Below the pieces are notes generated by a model. The model was not told the DNA's origin. It searched no databases and saw nothing but the letters and a program-made list of their open reading frames with translations. The position numbers and the translations under genes were made by a program. Below are positions 1-7,687 of a stretch of 64,000 bases of DNA, piece after piece. The stretch's first letter is position 1. Each line of letters opens with the position of its first letter. This DNA comes from Devosia geojensis (GTDB lineage: Bacteria > Pseudomonadota > Alphaproteobacteria > Rhizobiales > Devosiaceae): positions 140,107-204,106 of the forward strand of contig NZ_JZEX01000061.1 of NCBI RefSeq assembly GCF_000969415.1. Direction: 5' to 3'.

Positions 1-1188
1 CGCCTCGTCGAACCCGACGGCCGAGCGCACGAGCGCGGCGATGCGTTCGATATCCTCGGCCGTGCGCGGCTGGTAGGCGGCGACGCCGTTGCCGTTGTCG
101 ACATAGGTGCCGTCGACGACCACCGCGACCGACAGGCGCTTGATGCCGCCCGCTTCGGTGACGGCGGTCTGGGTGGTCCTGGAGATCTCGTAGTTGGTGA
201 CTTCCTCGGTCGTCGAGCCCTGTTCGCTGGTCGCGCCATCCGCCGTGGCGTTCTCGCTGGCGCCGGGCAGTTCGTTGGCGACGGAAACCTGCTGGCTGCC
301 GGGACCGGTCGCGGAATTGGCCTCCTCGCGCAACTGGCTGGAACGTACCACCTGGCTTTCCGGATCGAAAACCTCGGAGGTGACCGTCGAGCGGTCCATG
401 TTGAGTTCGGCGGTCACCTCGACGCGGGCGCGGCCGGGGCCGACGACATTGGCGAGCATGTCCTCAAGGCGGGTGCGCAGGCGGTTCTCCTGGGCAAGCG
501 CCAGCTCGGCGGTCTGTCCGGCGATGACGCCGTTCTCGCCTTCGCCGGTGCCGGCGGCCAGCAGTCGGCCGGTGTTGTCGACGATCGAAACGCGGTTGGG
601 CGACAGACCCTCGATGGCTGAGGCGACGAGGTGCTGGACGGCGCGGATCTCGCCGGCCGAGAGCTCCCCGCGCACGGTCAGGACGATCGAAGCGGAAGGT
701 TCCCGGCGCTCGCGGCGGAAGAGCTCGCGCTCGGGCAGCACCAGATGCACGCGCGCCGCCTGGATGCGGGCGAGCGAGGTCATGGTGCGGGCAAGCTCGC
801 CTTCGAGGGCGCGCACATTGTTGATGTTCTGCACGAAGCTCGTGGCGCCCAGGGTGTTCTGGCTGTCGAAGATCTCGTAGCCGACCTGGCCGCGCGTCGG
901 CAGGCCTTCGCCGGCGAGCTGCATCCGCAGCGCCGTGATCTGGTCGCGCGGCACGAGGATCGTGTCGCCGCTGCCGCGCAGCTCGAAAGGCACGTTCTGC
1001 GTCTGCAGCTCGGCGACGATGGCCGAGGAGTCCTCTATCGAGAGCTGGGAGTAGAGCGGCGCCATGCTCGGGGCCGAGGCCCGCATGATGAGAAAGGCAA
1101 AGAAGCCCAGCATCAGGACGGCGACCGTCGCCATGGCCGCGATCCGGGCGAGCCCAAACCGATTGAGGAACTGAAGCAGGTTGTCCAC
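1..1188 (-). CDS. fliF: Flagellar MS-ring protein FliF (partial, C-terminal part outside window)
   Basis: FliF builds the MS ring of the flagellar basal body in the inner membrane and anchors the export gate and switch. The reverse strand read from a GTG at 1188 gives an N-terminal transmembrane segment (about residues 12-33), then the periplasmic ring-building motifs: 'ELRGSGDTILVP', 'LAGEGLPTRGQVGYEIFD', 'ARVHLVLPERELF' and 'SPNRVSIVDNTGRLLA'. These are typical of FliF. The frame stays open to the window edge, so the second membrane segment and the FliG-binding tail are missing only because of the cut. No in-frame ATG lies near the start, and GTG fits the family's short N-terminus. A CtrA-like site lies 75-89 bp upstream. 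The flgD-fliK pair nearby has the same orientation, so this is the edge of a flagellar cluster. Confidence 0.93.
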   Translation of the reverse strand, partial: MDNLLQFLNRFGLARIAAMATVAVLMLGFFAFLIMRASAPSMAPLYSQLSIEDSSAIVAELQTQNVPFELRGSGDTILVPRDQITALRMQLAGEGLPTRGQVGYEIFDSQNTLGATSFVQNINNVRALEGELARTMTSLARIQAARVHLVLPERELFRRERREPSASIVLTVRGELSAGEIRAVQHLVASAIEGLSPNRVSIVDNTGRLLAAGTGEGENGVIAGQTAELALAQENRLRTRLEDMLANVVGPGRARVEVTAELNMDRSTVTSEVFDPESQVVRSSQLREEANSATGPGSQQVSVANELPGASENATADGATSEQGSTTEEVTNYEISRTTQTAVTEAGGIKRLSVAVVVDGTYVDNGNGVAAYQPRTAEDIERIAALVRSAVGFDEA

Positions 1189-1262
1189 GCGAACACTCGG
1201 ATTTTGAACATGAGCGATCGCGAGCCCCCGCAACCGTTAGGCAAAAATTACCTAGCGGATGG

Positions 1263-1277
1263 TAAACAAGGCGTTAA
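1263..1277 (-). promoter_or_regulatory. CtrA-like binding site upstream of fliF
   Basis: On the fliF strand the sequence reads TTAA-N7-TTTA, one mismatch from the CtrA consensus TTAA-N7-TTAA. Its proximal edge is 75 bp from the fliF start. CtrA activation of early flagellar genes is established in Caulobacter; its role here is inferred. Confidence 0.4.
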
Positions 1278-1334
1278 CTCGTTGTTGCAAAGTGCGAAAA
1301 TAGGCAGAAACTGCCGGTCACGTAATCGAGAGGC

Positions 1335-1967
1335 ATGAAGGCGATGGCGCTGAGAATTCTGGGACGGCTCACATCCATCAATGTACGCAAGGTTCTCTGG
1401 CTCGCCGACGAGATGGGGCTCGCCTACGAGCGCGAAGACTGGGGAATGCCGCTGCGCGACCCGAAGGTGCCCGAGTTCCTGGAGCTCAACCCCAACGGGC
1501 TGGTCCCCGTGCTGGTGGACGGCGACTATGTGCTCTGGGAGAGCTCGGCGATCATGGCCTATCTTGCCCGTGCGTTCGGACCGACGCCGTTGGCGCCGGA
1601 AGAGGCGAGGGCGCGAGGCCTCTGCGACCAGTGGCTGATATGGCAGGGATCCGAGATGGCGTCGGTCTGGGGCTATGCGGTCATGGCGCTGGCGCGCAAG
1701 GTGCCCGGCTATGACGACGAGACGAAGATCGGCGAATCGCTCGAGCGCTGGACGGCCAAGATGCGCATCCTCGATGCGCAACTCGGCCGGACGCCGTTTG
1801 TCGCGGGAGACGCGATGACGATGGCCGACATCGCCGTCGGGCTGGCGGTCCATCGCTGGTTCTCGGTCGACCGCGAGATCGAGCCCATGCCGAACGCTGC
1901 TGCCTATCTGGAGCGCCTGCGTTCAGAGAGCAAAGGCGGCTCGTACCTCACGGATCGGACGCCCTGA
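1335..1967 (+). CDS. Glutathione S-transferase family protein
   Basis: A 210-residue protein with the two-domain GST layout. The thioredoxin-fold N-domain carries 'TSINVRKVLW' near the start and 'LNPNGLVPVLVDGDYVLWESSAI', where the Val-Pro cis-proline and the Glu-Ser pair bind glutathione. An all-helical C-domain follows, with 'TMADIAVG' as the usual N-capping/Asp motif. The likely role is cytosolic conjugation or glutathione-dependent reduction; the substrate is unknown. A second ATG at 1344 is an equally good start because it begins directly before the first beta strand. The gene is divergent from fliF and ends in a bidirectional hairpin shared with sciP. It is probably unrelated to flagella. 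Confidence 0.9.
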   Translation: MKAMALRILGRLTSINVRKVLWLADEMGLAYEREDWGMPLRDPKVPEFLELNPNGLVPVLVDGDYVLWESSAIMAYLARAFGPTPLAPEEARARGLCDQWLIWQGSEMASVWGYAVMALARKVPGYDDETKIGESLERWTAKMRILDAQLGRTPFVAGDAMTMADIAVGLAVHRWFSVDREIEPMPNAAAYLERLRSESKGGSYLTDRTP

Positions 1968-1975
1968 ACAGGCAA

Positions 1976-2001
1976 AACCCGCCGGACGGGTCCGGCGGGT
2001 T
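1976..2001. terminator. Bidirectional hairpin terminator between the GST gene and sciP
   Basis: Perfect 12-bp inverted repeat (AACCCGCCGGAC and its complement) with a 2-nt centre, placed between convergent genes. A's precede it and T's end it, so it can work in both directions. Confidence 0.7.
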
Positions 2002-2028
2002 CGCGAATTTCACGCGCGGCCTGAACGC

Positions 2029-2307
2029 TCAGGTTTCGCGGTAGTGCTGAATCCAGGTCGTGCGCAGCCCGGCAAGGCCATGCTTGTCGATGGCAGCCTG
2101 CCAGTTGAGGAATTCATCGACGCTCAACGTGTAGCGATCGCAGGCTTCTTCCAGGCTCAGCAAGCCGCCGCGCACGGCGGCGACAACCTCGGCCTTGCGA
2201 CGGATCACCCACCGACGCGTGTTCTTCGGGGGAAGATCGGCGATCGTAAGCGGGCTTCCGTCCGGACCGATAACGTACTTGACGCGAGGACGCATTTGTA
2301 CGGTCAT
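2029..2307 (-). CDS. sciP: CtrA inhibitor / cell-cycle regulator SciP (DUF1153)
   Basis: A 92-residue helix-turn-helix protein of the DUF1153 family. The characteristic N-terminal stretch 'KYVIGPDGSPLTIADLPP' is followed by 'NTRRWVIRRKAEVVAAVRGG' and 'LSLEEACDRYTLSVDEFLNW', then a short C-terminal tail. In Caulobacter, SciP binds CtrA at target promoters and blocks transcription, which times cell-cycle and flagellar gene expression. Length and motifs match the family across its whole extent. A CtrA-like TTAA-N7-CTAA site lies about 52 bp upstream, in line with the known CtrA-SciP feedback. It lies within 1 kb of fliF and just before flgD-fliK, so regulator and regulated genes are close neighbours here. 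Confidence 0.95.
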   Translation of the reverse strand: MTVQMRPRVKYVIGPDGSPLTIADLPPKNTRRWVIRRKAEVVAAVRGGLLSLEEACDRYTLSVDEFLNWQAAIDKHGLAGLRTTWIQHYRET

Positions 2308-2358
2308 TTTACTCTCTACTCGACCTGACCATAGGCCGAGAGACTAAGCCCATCGCGC

Positions 2359-2373
2359 TTAAAATTTGCCTAA
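2359..2373. promoter_or_regulatory. CtrA-like binding site upstream of sciP
   Basis: TTAA-N7-CTAA, one mismatch from the CtrA consensus, 52 bp from the sciP start. Caulobacter sciP is activated by CtrA; the assignment here is by analogy. Confidence 0.4.
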
Positions 2374-2454
2374 GGGGAAACTTACAGGTGGTTAAGAATG
2401 CCCGGTAAATGTGTGCCGGGCAGCGCCACAAGGGCTGTTCGCCGGCTTCTTCGC

Positions 2455-2551
2455 CTCCCTCCCCCCTCAAGGTGAGGGATTTGAGGGTGGGGGGTCAGTG
2501 GATCACAGATGAACCCCCACCCCCGACCCCTCCCCTCAAGGGAGAGGGGAG
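2455..2551. repeat. Intergenic inverted-repeat element (C/G-rich, family copy 1)
   Basis: The 2308-2630 gap holds no convincing gene. It contains two facing C-rich and G-rich arms, including 'CCCCTCAAGGTGAGGG' and later 'CCCCTCAAGGGAGAGGGG', which can fold on each other. Related arms occur at 9677-9845 and 63970-64000, so this is a dispersed intergenic palindrome family of the genome. Confidence 0.6.
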
Positions 2552-2630
2552 CATCGGCTCATGCACGCGTTTGAATCCGGGCGCCTCAGCGGCGGGGCTC
2601 GTCGTCCTGTCGGGGAGATAGACCGTGGCG

Positions 2631-3353
2631 TCAGGCCGCCTCGGTTTCATCCTCTGCGTCATCGCCGCCATTGTCCCCACCACCCCCTGTCGACGGTTCG
2701 GGAATGCGCACGTTGGTGACGTCGGTGAGCTTGATCTTGGAGGTGCCGACGGTCAGCACCGGCACCTCGCCGGAGAAGTCGACGGCCGAGACGACGCCGG
2801 TGGTGGCGGTGGTGACGTTGACGTAGTTGCCGGCAAGGTTCTTGGCGACGATGGAGATGGTGTAGGTGCCGTCGGGCTTGATGTTGCCGTCCGAACCGCG
2901 CCCATCCCAGATGAACTGCCCTTCGCCCTGCGCGAGCGAGCCGGTTTCGGTATAAACGACGTTGCCCAGGGCATCCTTGATGGTCACGGTCGCGTCCGAT
3001 GCGGTGGCGGCGGAGGGGAAGCCCCAGACGGCATAGCCGCCCGAGAGGTCCGCCTTGTCGCCCGCGGCCGTCACTTCCTTGCCGATATAGGAGACGGCGT
3101 CGGTGTTGACCGCCGCCTGGTTGGACAGCATCAGCGCCTCGAGGAACTGGTTGGTCTTCAACTGCTGCTCGACGGAGGTGAACTGCACCAGCTGCTGGGT
3201 GAACTGGTTGGTGTCCATCGGGTCGAGCGGGTTCTGGTGCTTGAGCTGCGTCGTCAGGATCTGCAGGAAGGTATCGAAGTTGTCGGCGATGCTCGTCCGG
3301 CTGCTGTCGAGTGTGCTGCTGCTGTTCGTCGTGGAAACGCCGCTGACGGTCAC
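2631..3353 (-). CDS. flgD: Flagellar hook assembly (capping) protein FlgD
   Basis: FlgD sits as a scaffold on the growing hook tip and is needed for FlgE polymerisation. The 240-residue product has the conserved FlgD N-terminus ('FLQILTTQLKHQNPLDPMD', then 'FTQQLVQFTSVEQQLKTN') at about residues 27-68. This is followed by the Ig/tudor-like domain with 'FIWDGRGSDGNIKPDGTYT', the FlgD 'W-D-G-x-x-x-x-G' motif. The C-terminal tail after the domain is Gly/Asp/Glu-rich and looks disordered. Only 13 bp separate it from fliK upstream, so the two are co-transcribed. The start ATG at 3353 is well supported by the position of the conserved N-terminus. Confidence 0.95.
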   Translation of the reverse strand: MTVSGVSTTNSSSTLDSSRTSIADNFDTFLQILTTQLKHQNPLDPMDTNQFTQQLVQFTSVEQQLKTNQFLEALMLSNQAAVNTDAVSYIGKEVTAAGDKADLSGGYAVWGFPSAATASDATVTIKDALGNVVYTETGSLAQGEGQFIWDGRGSDGNIKPDGTYTISIVAKNLAGNYVNVTTATTGVVSAVDFSGEVPVLTVGTSKIKLTDVTNVRIPEPSTGGGGDNGGDDAEDETEAA

Positions 3354-3366
3354 GCCGGCCTCCTAA

Positions 3367-4770
3367 TCAAGCAAGAATATTGACGCCGCCGGCACTTGCG
3401 GTGCCGCGGTATAGGGTGACGACAGGCGCCGGGATCGCATCGTCCGCTTCGCCGGCAGGCGCGTCGGCAACGGTCGGCGTCTTGCCGCCCTGCTGCCCCT
3501 GGTCCTGCTGGGCGAACGGATTCTGCTTCAGCGAGAATTCCAGGCTGGTCTTGGCGCCATCGAGCCCGGCCTGGGCGAGGGCGCGTTCGAGCGTCCTCTG
3601 GTCACGCTGCATGAGGTCCAGGGTTTCGGCCTTTTCCACCGCAAGCCGGGCGGTGACGTTGCCGGCATGGTCGATCTCCATGCGCACGTCGATCCGGCCG
3701 AGCTCGGGCGGATCGAGGCGGATCTGGAAATGCGTATTGCCCTGCTGCACCTGGCGGGAGATCTCGAAGGCGATCTGCGGCAGGTTGAGTTGCTGTTGCG
3801 AGGTCTGGTAGCCGGCGACGACCGGCCGGGCGACCGGCGCGGTCTCGATCCGCGTGCCCGTCTGAACGGCGATCTCGGCCGCCGTGTTCGGCGTTTCGGC
3901 GTCGGCCGTCAGGCGCGCCAGGGATTCCGGTTGCGGCGCCTGTCGGGTTGCCGCGCGCATCACGCTATCATCGGCCTCGCCGCCGCCGGCGGACTGACCT
4001 CTGCCGAGCGCATCGCTCAGCCGGGCGTCGGCGGAAAGGGTGGGGCTCTCCGACTTCGCGCCTGGCTTGCCGGCGGCGAGAGCGGCGATACGGGCTTCGA
4101 GATCAGGCGGGAGCCCCTCACCGTCGAGCCCGAGTTCGGCAAGGGTGGCGCCATCGCCGAGGGCGGCGGCGAAGGCGCCGAGTTTTGCCCCGACCGACCG
4201 GGCAAGCGCTGCCTCCTCGCGATTGTCGCCACCGAGCTTTCCGGCCAGATCAGCGAGGAGCCCGGCGAGGCGTTCGGTCGGGGAAGCATCGTCCTTGATG
4301 AGGTTTGCGCCCATCCGGGTAAGCTCGGTTTCGCTCGGAGCAGGCGAAAGCGGCAGATCGAGCATAGCCGCAAGCGCGTCGAGCAGCTCGTCTATCTTGG
4401 CGAGATCCTGTTCGTCGGGGTCGTCGGCGAGGCCCGACAGGCGCTCGATCAACTCGGCGAGGAGCTTTTGCGGGTCGGTTGAGTCTTCGGGGAGCTCGAT
4501 GCCCGCCGCCTGCGCCAGCTCCGCCAGGGAAAGCTTGCCCGCCTGCCCGGCGATCTGCACGCCGACGAGTGCTCCGGCCTCGAATTCCAGCTCGACGGGT
4601 TTGCCGAACAGGTCCTCGATGCCGGCCTTGAGCGCCGCGGCGTCGGAGGCTCCACCGGTCAGGGCCGCAAGCAGAGCTTCGAAACCTGTCGGCGCGGCAT
4701 TGGCCGAAGATGCACCACCGCTGCTGAAAGCGGAAACCGATCCGGATGCGGAACTGACGAGAAGCGGCAC
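3367..4770 (-). CDS. fliK: Flagellar hook-length control protein FliK
   Basis: FliK is the secreted molecular ruler that switches the export gate from hook to filament substrates. The N-terminal two thirds are low-complexity, Ala/Gly/Leu-rich and poorly conserved, as usual for this family. The C-terminal switch domain is clear: 'FQIRLDPPELGRIDVRMEID', then 'LAVEKAETLDLMQRDQRTLE' and 'LEFSLKQN', in the last quarter. I place the start at GTG 4770, which gives an N-terminus 'MPLLVSSASG' like other rhizobial FliK proteins. An in-frame ATG at 4836 would add 22 basic residues that do not look like FliK, and neither start has a good ribosome site. It lies directly upstream of flgD and is divergent from mnmA. 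Confidence 0.88.
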   Translation of the reverse strand: MPLLVSSASGSVSAFSSGGASSANAAPTGFEALLAALTGGASDAAALKAGIEDLFGKPVELEFEAGALVGVQIAGQAGKLSLAELAQAAGIELPEDSTDPQKLLAELIERLSGLADDPDEQDLAKIDELLDALAAMLDLPLSPAPSETELTRMGANLIKDDASPTERLAGLLADLAGKLGGDNREEAALARSVGAKLGAFAAALGDGATLAELGLDGEGLPPDLEARIAALAAGKPGAKSESPTLSADARLSDALGRGQSAGGGEADDSVMRAATRQAPQPESLARLTADAETPNTAAEIAVQTGTRIETAPVARPVVAGYQTSQQQLNLPQIAFEISRQVQQGNTHFQIRLDPPELGRIDVRMEIDHAGNVTARLAVEKAETLDLMQRDQRTLERALAQAGLDGAKTSLEFSLKQNPFAQQDQGQQGGKTPTVADAPAGEADDAIPAPVVTLYRGTASAGGVNILA

Positions 4771-5021
4771 TTTACTGGGCGTCCCTGACAAAACACATGT
4801 CCGACTGTTGCGATGCAAGCGCCTTGCCAGATGCATGTGCCTAGAGGATTTCCTTTGAAATCAATTGTTTGGGTGGATCGTTCTCCAATCCGCACGGGCG
4901 TCGGCGGCAGGATTGTCCGGGCGATGCGGCAAAAGCTGCCGAGCACGGATGTTGCGGGAGCGGCGGGAAAGGATTAGAGACGGCGCCGACATACATGCCG
5001 CTGGCTCTTGACCCCAACCGG

Positions 5022-6182
5022 ATGACCTTGAACATGCTCAACTCGCTTGATCTGCCCAAGCGCCCTGAGGACACACGCGTCGTCGTCGCGATGTCCGGGG
5101 GCGTCGATTCCTCGGTCGTTGCCGGGCTCCTCGCCCGGCAGGGCTATGAGGTGCTGGGCGTCACCCTCCAGCTCTACGATCACGGCGAAGCCACGCACCG
5201 CAAGGGCGCGTGCTGCGCCGGCCAGGACATCCACGATGCGCGCCGGGTCGCCGCAAAGCTCGGCATCCCGCACTACGTGCTCGATTACGAGGAGCGCTTC
5301 CGCAACGCCGTCATCGAGCCCTTCGCCAACGCCTACCAGCAGGGCGAGACGCCGGTGCCTTGCATCGCCTGCAACCAGTCGGTCAAGTTCGTCGACCTGA
5401 TGGCGGTGGCCCAGGACCTCGGCGCGGACGTGCTCGCCACCGGCCACTATGTGCAGACGCGGCTCGAGGACGGGCGGCGCAAGCTCTACCGCCCGGTCGA
5501 TTCGGACCGCGACCAGAGCTATTTCCTCTTTGCCACCACGCAGGAGCAGCTCAATTTCCTGCGCTTTCCGCTGGGCGGCATAGGAAAGGCGGAGGTGCGT
5601 GAGCTTGCCCGCGAGATGGGGCTGGAGATCGCCGAAAAGCACGACAGCCAGGACATCTGCTTCGTGCCGCAGGGCAAGTACGCCGACATCATCCGCAAGA
5701 TGCATCCGGAGGCCATCGCCGAAGGTGAGATCGTCCATCTCGACGGGCGGGTGCTGGGCCGCCACAACGGGATCGTCAACTACACCATCGGCCAGCGCAA
5801 GGGCCTCGGCATCGCTGCGCAGGAGCCTCTCTACGTCGTCAAGCTCGAGCACCGCACCGGCCGCGTCATCGTCGGCCCGCGCGAGGCGTTGAAGACCCAT
5901 ACGGTGAGGCTGCGTGACGTCAATTGGCTCGGTGAGCGCCCGCTCGCGGAGTTCTCCGCCGGCAATGGGGCGCCGGTCGAGGTCAAGGTGCGCTCCACCC
6001 GCGGCCTACAGTCCGGCGTCGTCTCGATGCAGGGCGGGGAGGTCTTCGTCACCCTCGTTGCCGGCGAGTACGGCGTCTCACCGGGCCAGGCCTGCGTCTT
6101 CTATGCCGACGACTCGCAGACCTCGCAGGTGCTCGGCGGCGGCTTCATCGCCGAAGCGGTGCCAACGGCGTTCGCGGCTTGA
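5022..6182 (+). CDS. mnmA: tRNA-specific 2-thiouridylase MnmA
   Basis: MnmA puts the 2-thio group on U34 of the Lys, Glu and Gln tRNAs, using ATP and a persulfide donor. The product has the N-type PP-loop 'SGGVDSS' (residues 25-31), the catalytic Cys regions 'PCIACN' and '[13 protein letters not shown]', and the tRNA-binding central part '[13 protein letters not shown]'. It ends in the usual beta-barrel domain with '[10 protein letters not shown]' and 'VLGGGFI'. Its length (386 residues) is normal. The frame is open from 4869, but homologues begin near 'LNSLDLP', so ATG 5022 or ATG 5034 is the likely start. The gene is divergent from fliK and there is no visible operon partner; higBA follows after a 48-bp gap. 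Confidence 0.95.
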   Translation: MTLNMLNSLDLPKRPEDTRVVVAMSGGVDSSVVAGLLARQGYEVLGVTLQLYDHGEATHRKGACCAGQDIHDARRVAAKLGIPHYVLDYEERFRNAVIEPFANAYQQGETPVPCIACNQSVKFVDLMAVAQDLGADVLATGHYVQTRLEDGRRKLYRPVDSDRDQSYFLFATTQEQLNFLRFPLGGIGKAEVRELAREMGLEIAEKHDSQDICFVPQGKYADIIRKMHPEAIAEGEIVHLDGRVLGRHNGIVNYTIGQRKGLGIAAQEPLYVVKLEHRTGRVIVGPREALKTHTVRLRDVNWLGERPLAEFSAGNGAPVEVKVRSTRGLQSGVVSMQGGEVFVTLVAGEYGVSPGQACVFYADDSQTSQVLGGGFIAEAVPTAFAA

Positions 6183-6190
6183 AAGGAGCC

Positions 6191-6224
6191 ATAACGTCTT
6201 GCGTTATATAACGTTACGCGTTAT
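6191..6224. promoter_or_regulatory. Tandem operator and promoter of higBA
   Basis: Two adjacent perfect inverted repeats of the form ATAACG-N5-CGTTAT occupy 6191-6207 and 6208-6224. Where they meet they create the palindrome CGTTATATAACG (6202-6213). They overlap a plausible promoter, TTGCGT (6199-6204) and TATAAG (6222-6227) with 17-bp spacing. Such an arrangement is typical of autorepression by the HigA antitoxin. Confidence 0.72.
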
Positions 6225-6230
6225 AAGTGC

Positions 6231-6515
6231 ATGATCCGGGGCTTTGCCGATTCCGAAACCGAACTGATCTGGTCCGGCCGGCGGAGCCGGAAGTTACCGC
6301 CCGATATTCAGGCCACGGCGCTCCGCAAGTTGCGTCTGCTCAATCAGGCGCGGGTGCTGGCGGACCTGCGGGTTCCGCCGGGCAATCGTCTGGAGCTGCT
6401 TAAAGGCAATAGAGCCGGGCAGTACAGCATCCGGATCAACGAGCAATGGCGCATTTGCTTCATCTGGCAGGAAGGAGGACCGAGCAGTGTCGAAATCGTC
6501 GGCTATCATGACTGA
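6231..6515 (+). CDS. higB: HigB-type mRNA interferase toxin (RelE/ParE superfamily)
   Basis: A 94-residue HigB/killer-type toxin. The family stretch 'MIRGFADSETELIWSG' opens the protein, followed by 'LRKLRLLNQARVLADLRVPPGNRLELLKG' in two parts and the closing strands 'YSIRINEQWRICFIW' and 'VEIVGYHD'. HigB toxins cut mRNA on the ribosome. Toxin before antitoxin is the usual order for the HigBA group. The start ATG lies only 6 bp after the second operator repeat and has no Shine-Dalgarno sequence. With the proposed -10 at 6222-6227 the message would be leaderless. The 3' end overlaps higA by 29 bp, so the two are translationally coupled. Confidence 0.92.
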   Translation: MIRGFADSETELIWSGRRSRKLPPDIQATALRKLRLLNQARVLADLRVPPGNRLELLKGNRAGQYSIRINEQWRICFIWQEGGPSSVEIVGYHD

Positions 6516-6807
6516 TATGGACCTTCTGCCCAACCCGCATCCCGGTGAGATTCTGCTCGAAGAATTCCTAAAGCCGATGGGGCTCAGCCAGAATGCGCTG
6601 GCTCGCGCTGTGCACGTTCCACCCCGCCGTATCAACGAGATCGTACTCGGCAAGCGGGCGATGACAGCCGATACCGATCTGCGATTGGCGCGGTATTTCG
6701 GCGTGTCGGAAGGATTTTTCCTCGGCCTGCAGGCAGATCACGACCTGATGGAACGACGGCGGGCTATAGAGGGCGACCTCGAGACGATCACGCCACGAGC
6801 CGCTTAG
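6487..6807 (+). CDS. higA: HigA-type antitoxin (XRE-family HTH)
   Basis: The antitoxin partner: 'NPHPGEILLEEFLKPMGLSQ' leads into a Cro/CI-type helix-turn-helix ('LSQNALARAVHVPPRRINEI'), then 'RLARYFGVSEGFFLGLQ', all standard for HigA. It binds and neutralises HigB and should repress the tandem operator upstream. A GTG at 6487 has an excellent ribosome site (AAGGAGG, 8 nt upstream), so I prefer it over the in-frame ATGs at 6508 and 6517, although those would give the more usual short N-terminus. The gene starts inside higB. The antisense frame on the other strand (6568-6807) is probably fortuitous read-through of a neighbouring small gene. Confidence 0.92.
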   Translation: MSKSSAIMTDMDLLPNPHPGEILLEEFLKPMGLSQNALARAVHVPPRRINEIVLGKRAMTADTDLRLARYFGVSEGFFLGLQADHDLMERRRAIEGDLETITPRAA

Positions 6808-6966
6808 TCCCCATTCCCCGCCGCCTGCTGCTGCCTCGACAGCGTCGTTCTGCCGCCAGATCGAGAGGTTGGAGCTGATCGCTGCAACGATGAAAGTCAG
6901 CGCGACGACACCCAGCACGATGAGCAGGATGCGGCCCCGGGTATTGTTCGGCTTGCCTTCATCCAT
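6568..6966 (-). CDS. Small predicted membrane protein, C-terminal part antisense to higA
   Basis: Not recognised. The first 50 or so residues look like a real small membrane protein: a charged start 'MDEGKPNNTRGR' followed by one hydrophobic helix ('ILLIVLGVVALTFIVAAIS', about residues 13-31). A GGGAG lies 11 nt before the ATG. After about residue 53 the frame continues without a stop through the complement of higA and loses all protein-like character. Either the reading frame truly extends there, or the native 3' end was lost when higBA arrived. It is divergent from the ECF sigma gene. I am unsure of its expression and length. Confidence 0.35.
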   Translation of the reverse strand: MDEGKPNNTRGRILLIVLGVVALTFIVAAISSNLSIWRQNDAVEAAAGGGEWGLSGSWRDRLEVALYSPPSFHQVVICLQAEEKSFRHAEIPRQSQIGIGCHRPLAEYDLVDTAGWNVHSASQRILAEPHRL

Positions 6967-7075
6967 GGTCCCGCGCTCCCCGTTTTTGTCGCCCCATTGG
7001 GCGGGCGATGAAATTTTTCTAAGCTCATCCCCAAGGATCGTGCGTCGAGCCGCGTCCTAAGGTCAAGGCGCTTGG

Positions 7076-7687
7076 GTGAAGCGTCCGGACGCGCACGGGG
7101 AGGACTGCGATGGAGATTGGGCTTTGTCGGAAGCGGTGATGCCGCTCACGGCGGATGCGGCCGATACCGAGACAGATGTCGCCGATCTCGTGACCCTGGC
7201 GCGGGCAGGGGATCGACAGGCCTTCGTCTCGCTCGTCTCGACACACTATGACTTCGTCTATCGCACGGCCTATCGCTGGTGCGGAAACCGCAGCGATGCT
7301 GAGGACGTGGCGCAGGAGGTGTCGATCAAGCTCGCGGCCGCCATCGCAGCGTTCGATGGGCGCTCCAAGTTTTCGAGCTGGCTCTACCGCATCACGCTCA
7401 ATGCCGTGCGCGACATGCAGCGGGCAAGGGCCCGGCGCGGCCGGCACGTCACCGCCCTGGCCGAGGTCAGCCCGCAGTCCGCTCCGCCAGAGCAGGAGGA
7501 CGCGGCGGCGACGCGCCAGCTCTGGGCGGCGGTACGGGCCCTGCCCGACAAGCAGCGCGACGCGGTGCTGCTGGTCTATGCCGAGGACCTCACCCACGCT
7601 GCCGCCGCCGAAATCATGGGGTGCCGGGAGGCGACCGTCTCCTGGCACATCTTTGAAGCCAGAAAGACCCTGAGGGGGTTCCTATGA
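7076..7687 (+). CDS. ECF-family RNA polymerase sigma factor
   Basis: A 203-residue group-IV sigma factor. Region 2 is seen as 'HYDFVYRTAYRWCGNRSDAE' plus 'DVAQEVSIKLAAAI' and 'GRSKFSSWLYRITLNAVRD'. Region 4 is 'ALPDKQRDAVLLVYAEDLTH' and 'AAAEIMGCREATVSWHIFEA'. There is no sigma region 3, as expected for ECF factors. GTG 7076 is the longest start; ATG 7139, just before the conserved part, is a good alternative. Its stop overlaps the start of the vWA membrane-protein gene by 4 bp (ATGA), so the two are co-translated and that protein may control it. No SoxR-, zinc- or FecR-type anti-sigma gene is adjacent. Confidence 0.92.
   Translation: MKRPDAHGEDCDGDWALSEAVMPLTADAADTETDVADLVTLARAGDRQAFVSLVSTHYDFVYRTAYRWCGNRSDAEDVAQEVSIKLAAAIAAFDGRSKFSSWLYRITLNAVRDMQRARARRGRHVTALAEVSPQSAPPEQEDAAATRQLWAAVRALPDKQRDAVLLVYAEDLTHAAAAEIMGCREATVSWHIFEARKTLRGFL

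Noticed and set aside
194..1338. Plus-strand frames in the first 1.3 kb
   Set aside because: The minus strand encodes FliF with clear family motifs; the plus frames are shadows.
2495..2683. 62-codon minus frame in the flgD downstream gap
   Set aside because: It reads through the C/G-rich palindrome repeat and has low-complexity Gly/Pro sequence; not a gene.
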